This document shows positions 60,510-64,000 of a DNA stretch of 64,000 bases, piece by piece. Positions within the stretch are counted from its first letter, which is position 1; the number at the start of each line of letters is the position of its first letter. The stretch is from Rapana venosa (lineage: Eukaryota > Mollusca > Gastropoda > Neogastropoda > Muricidae). A program made the translations under genes and the position numbers. Location of the stretch: contig CM054143.1 of NCBI GenBank assembly GCA_028751875.1, forward strand, positions 65,092,754-65,156,753, read 5' to 3'. Under the pieces are notes generated by a model, which was not told the origin of the DNA, ran no database searches, and worked only from the letters and a program-made list of their open reading frames with translations.

Positions 60510-62335
60510 AGGAATCTCCATAATATGGAAGAACAACATTGTCAAAACCCACACTTAGTAATTTGTCTGCAAGAAACAGTGATCATTTACATGGAACACA
60601 CACACACACACACACACACATCTGGTTTTCCAGATTTCCTCAAATGGGTATACCAAGTATATCAGCTTGAGCTTGACAAACTTAGTACTTATATAGTAGA
60701 AAATGGTTTAAAACTGTCTCCAGAGAAAACTAACATTATGCTCTTTAATAATGGAGCGGATTCCCCTTCCTTGCCAAAGTTCAAACTCCAAGACAGGTAT
60801 CCTGAGTACAAATTTGTTGTTAAATTTTGGGGCATATATCTCACTTCAAAACTTACATGGAATAGCCATATTGAATATTTGTTGAATAAAACCAGAAAGA
60901 CATTTATTTTTTTTAAAAGTAGTGAGTAATCAGCCTTGGGCCCAAGACGTCACCATTCTTAAACATCTGTCCTTGGCACTAGTTCGTTCTAAACTGACAT
61001 ATGGTCAACAAGTCCTTTTTAATGCCCCAAAATATTTACTGAAAAAACGTAAGAGTCTTGATTGTAAAGCTTTTCGCCTTGCTTTGGGAGTACCATCACA
61101 TGCTTCGTCCTTAGGAACATACAAAGAAATAGGAGTTCTGCCTTTGGATGAATATCGCGAATTGATGCTGGCAAAGTACATTGTAAGAAGCTCAACTACC
61201 GAAAACAATATCGAACATGAAATCTATGTGAGATCGCATGAGCATTTTCCTAAAAGAGCCAAAAATATTTGTTCTCTTACAACAATTGGCACTTTCACGG
61301 CAGATCTTTTTAAAAAGTCAAAAGTTAATCCCAGAGAAACGAAATTGTCCTCGCCTTATATATCTCCTAGTCCTCCATGGGAACTTCAAAGAGCTTCTTT
61401 TGATATTCATCATTCTACCCGTAAAAAAGAAAAAGGGAGTAACATTCTCAGTATTCATGTGAAGGAGCACATAATAAATAACTACCCTTCACATCTTAAA
61501 ATCTATACCGATGGATCTCTTCTAAATAGCACTGATGGAGGTGCAGCTTTCGTCATTCCCTCCTTAAAGGTTGAAAATTTGTACCATATTGGAAAGAATC
61601 ATTCTATTTTTACAGCAGAGTTAACTTCCATTCTGATGGCTTTACATTACTTAATTGACTTTCCTCAGACTATTTTACAGGTATTGTTATGTGTTGATTC
61701 AAAATCTGTGTTACAATCTCTTAAAAACTCTGGGTCTAATATTAAACATGATCTTATAACTGAAATAAACCATATTATACACTTTCTCATATTAAGAGGC
61801 ACTAGTGTCACCTTTTGCTGGGTACCATCGCATTGCAATATCTTTTATAATGAAAAGGTTGATAGAGCAGCTAAAAATGCGGCAGCACAATCAAACTCTG
61901 CTTCTGTCTTGAATATACCAATGTCAATTCATGAGAATTATAACTTGATAGAAAGTGCTTGCTGGAAGCATGTTAGGAAAAAACAAGAAGATGCGGGGTT
62001 TTCCCATGGTACCACTTCTATTTTTGACTTAAATTTCTTTCTCTCTTCTCGTTTTGGGCTAGATGAATTACGCCAAAGGCCAGTCATAAGTCTTATTAAT
62101 AGACTGAAGTTAAATGCTTTCCATACAAAATTTTCTAGAAATGTGCATTGTGTGTGTGGTGGGGCAATCTCAAACATTCATATTCTTTTCAAATGCCAAA
62201 TGTTAAAAAAGCAGCTGCCCACCATTCGTAAGAGATCTTTGCAAATGGTTTTGAATAACTCTACATTGCTCTGTGAAATTGCCTTGCTGTTGAAAGAGAG
62301 TTGTGTTAGTAATTTGCTATAGCACAAGTAAATAT
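60510..62335 (+). mobile_element. Non-LTR retrotransposon of the RNase H-bearing (I/Jockey-like) group, internally deleted
   Basis: 60530-60580 gives QNPHLVICLQETV, the start of an APE-type endonuclease. After (AC)12 at 60598-60621 the sequence resumes inside the RT thumb (LDKLSTYIVENGLKLSPEK, LTSKLTWNSHIEYLLNKTRK), so most of the endonuclease and the RT palm with its YADD box are gone. A frameshift near the T8 run at 60907 leads into a 466-codon frame (60922-62322) with a full RNase H domain: D197 in YTDGS, E233 in FTAELTS, D259 in CVDSKS, H304 in WVPSH and D314 in KVDRAAKN. A CCHC-like end CVCGGAISNIHILFKC follows. Not autonomous as it stands. Confidence 0.87.
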
Positions 62336-63290
62336 GTCATTTATTGATTTGAAGCATAGGCATTCTACCCACCATGGTATAGTTTTCGAAATTGTTACCT
62401 TTTTTTCCCATTGTTCTTTCAGCATGGAATACTTGAAATGTATCTTTTGATCTGTTGTAGTTTAATAGCTATTTATTCACAAGGTAAATTCATTTCTTTC
62501 ATTGTATTATAGTTACAGTGGTTAGACAGTTCCTTAACCCTTTTTTCTGAATTGTTTGCCTTTTTGTGTCTAATATCACTTAATGTGAATAGACGTTAAA
62601 TTGAAGAACAACACACACATCTCAAATCAAAATGACAATTCTATTAGTTCTGGCACTACTGTAGTCCTTGTGGTTGTGTCAAAAGTAAGAGTCATTATTA
62701 GGGGTATGGAATGCAAGTCCTCATTCTAACATAAACTGGCGCAAGGGGCAAAGGAGTGGCAGCACCCATTTTGAAGCTACCAGACAGCTTACATTCTGGT
62801 TTGGGAGAAAACTTGTTTTATGGTAAAAAGTAGCGTGTGTGTGTGTGTGTGTGTGTGTGTGAAAACTACTATTTGGAGGTTTTGACACGAATGCCGTATC
62901 ATAGGTTTTCAAGCTTCTGTGCTGTGTGAAGGAAAGACTGTTATAGAGTAGGGGGAAGGGGAGAAGAGGGGTACACTGTAATAGATTGCTACAGGGTGCA
63001 CCCCCCCCCCCCCCCCCACCTCCTTTCTCTGCAGCAGAAAGGATGGTGGTGTATCTCATATAGGGAGCGTTTTCATTACAACCAGACCTAGGCTGAAGAC
63101 GCGATGGGGGAGTTCATGTTTATCTTCCTTGCACATTAATTTTATGTCAGGAACATAGTCTTTATACTCTGTCACTTTGGTCAGTTTCCTGAGTACCTCA
63201 CTCCATTTCAAACTTTTGAGTCAGCTTGTTTTGGAGCAGAAGCCAATAAGAAAGTTTGACTGGTGTGTGTGTGTGTGTGTGTGTGTGTTT
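62336..63290. other. Intergenic, no gene seen
   Basis: Contains (GT)n 62836-62861, a C run of about 18 at 63000-63017 and (GT)n 63263-63290. No coding signal. Confidence 0.6.
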
Positions 63291-63294
63291 GGTG

Positions 63295-63540
63295 TGTTTG
63301 TTTGGTGTCCCATAGCCGATAAGGTCGTAAGGGAGCGAGGTGTCAGAGACCTCACTTCTCTAGGGGCCAGCACATTGAGGGCGGCGCCCATCTCTCCCTG
63401 GCTGCTTTACCTTCCCTGACCCTAAAGAGGCAGGTACCCATTTACAGCTGGTTGAACTGTACTGAAGCCAAGGCCGCAAATGATCGCCCATCCAACTGGT
63501 AACCACACTCCACACTGCTTAACTTAGCTGGGGGAAAGCC
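63295..63540 (-). mobile_element. tRNA-derived SINE, family F, copy 3 (5'-truncated)
   Basis: ggtgtcccatagccgataag, ggagcgaggtgtcagagacc, gcaggtacccatttacagct, ending at ttaacttagctgggggaaag without the tRNA head. It follows directly on a (GT)n run. Confidence 0.84.
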
Positions 63541-63779
63541 AATATGTGTTTACATACATTAAATCTAGAAATTGTTTATATAGTTTTTCGTTGATGCCAC
63601 TGATGCCGACCAAATACAGGGTCTATGTATTGTTGCAACTGATCAGGGATGTGCATGGATATTACTGCTGCATAATTTAAAAATTTTAATTGAATTTCCT
63701 TCGCCGCCTTCACATGCATAACAAATTCCTTTGATGTTGGTGGATATTAACTTAGAACACCATTGCACTCGGACATACA

Positions 63780-64000
63780 GATAATAATAATAATGGAATT
63801 TAGATAGCACTATATCTGTCAGAGACAAATCAAAGGGCTTGCACTCAACTCATTCTTACAACCAGTAACAATTAATAGTTCCATCAAGTCCAAATGTGCA
63901 CACACACACACACAGGTCACACGCCCCTGGCAGGGCGATAGTATCTTGGCTGTTGAAGGCAGGGAAAAGCTATGAGATGAAGCAGGAGAGGATATGAACG
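63780..64000 (-). mobile_element. SINE-like element with LINE-type tail, subfamily 2 (runs off the window)
   Basis: (ATA)n, atggaatttagatagcacta, tatctgtcagagacaaatca, aagggcttgcactcaactca, (CA)n, cagggcgatagtatc and gatgaagcaggagaggatat. The same order as 45266-45560. Confidence 0.72.

Overview
This window is a stretch of an intron-rich, repeat-rich animal nuclear genome. It is probably from a mollusc, most likely a gastropod, judging by the protein sequences and by the dense tRNA-derived SINEs and non-LTR retrotransposons; species and clade are inferred. There are no operons, no CRISPR array and no bacterial-type genes. Most long open frames are translations of simple repeats.

Three cellular genes can be built by splicing. 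(1) LDHD, mitochondrial D-lactate dehydrogenase, lies on the minus strand. Its first exon is probably at 22415-22465 and nine further exons run down to 4973-5063; the last ~100 codons lie beyond the left edge. (2) RPL14 (ribosomal protein eL14) starts head-to-head with LDHD at 23121 on the plus strand. The initiator ATG ends exon 1, exons 2 and 3 are clean, and later exons are lost in poor sequence. (3) A neutral sphingomyelinase of the SMPD3 type runs on the plus strand from about 44280 to a stop at 54082. At least one catalytic exon is missing and another is frameshifted.

Layout. 1-4845: a 19-20 bp satellite split by an L2/CR1-like LINE. 4973-22465: LDHD exons separated by introns packed with minisatellites, microsatellites and SINEs. 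22466-23120: compact divergent promoter. 23121-26041: RPL14 with an antisense RTE-like LINE in intron 1. About 26580-44270: mostly error-like sequence with swollen homopolymers and garbled near-copies of itself, including a garbled copy of RPL14 exon 3; I read it as unpolished assembly. A cleaner island lies at about 33190-36600. 44276-54082: SMPD3-like gene, with a second copy of the L2/CR1-like LINE in an intron. 54083-64000: intergenic, with nested SINEs and an internally deleted LINE carrying a complete RNase H domain.

The most unusual structural signal is in LDHD. Two intronic minisatellites start at authentic 5' splice sites and are built from the exon-end/intron-start sequence itself, so each intron carries about 30 decoy donor sites. 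SMPD3 introns also have minisatellites right after their donors. Three acceptors use (TG)n runs where a polypyrimidine tract would be expected. The SINEs show swapped 3' ends, nested insertions, a head-to-head pair and one ~1 kb inverted repeat.
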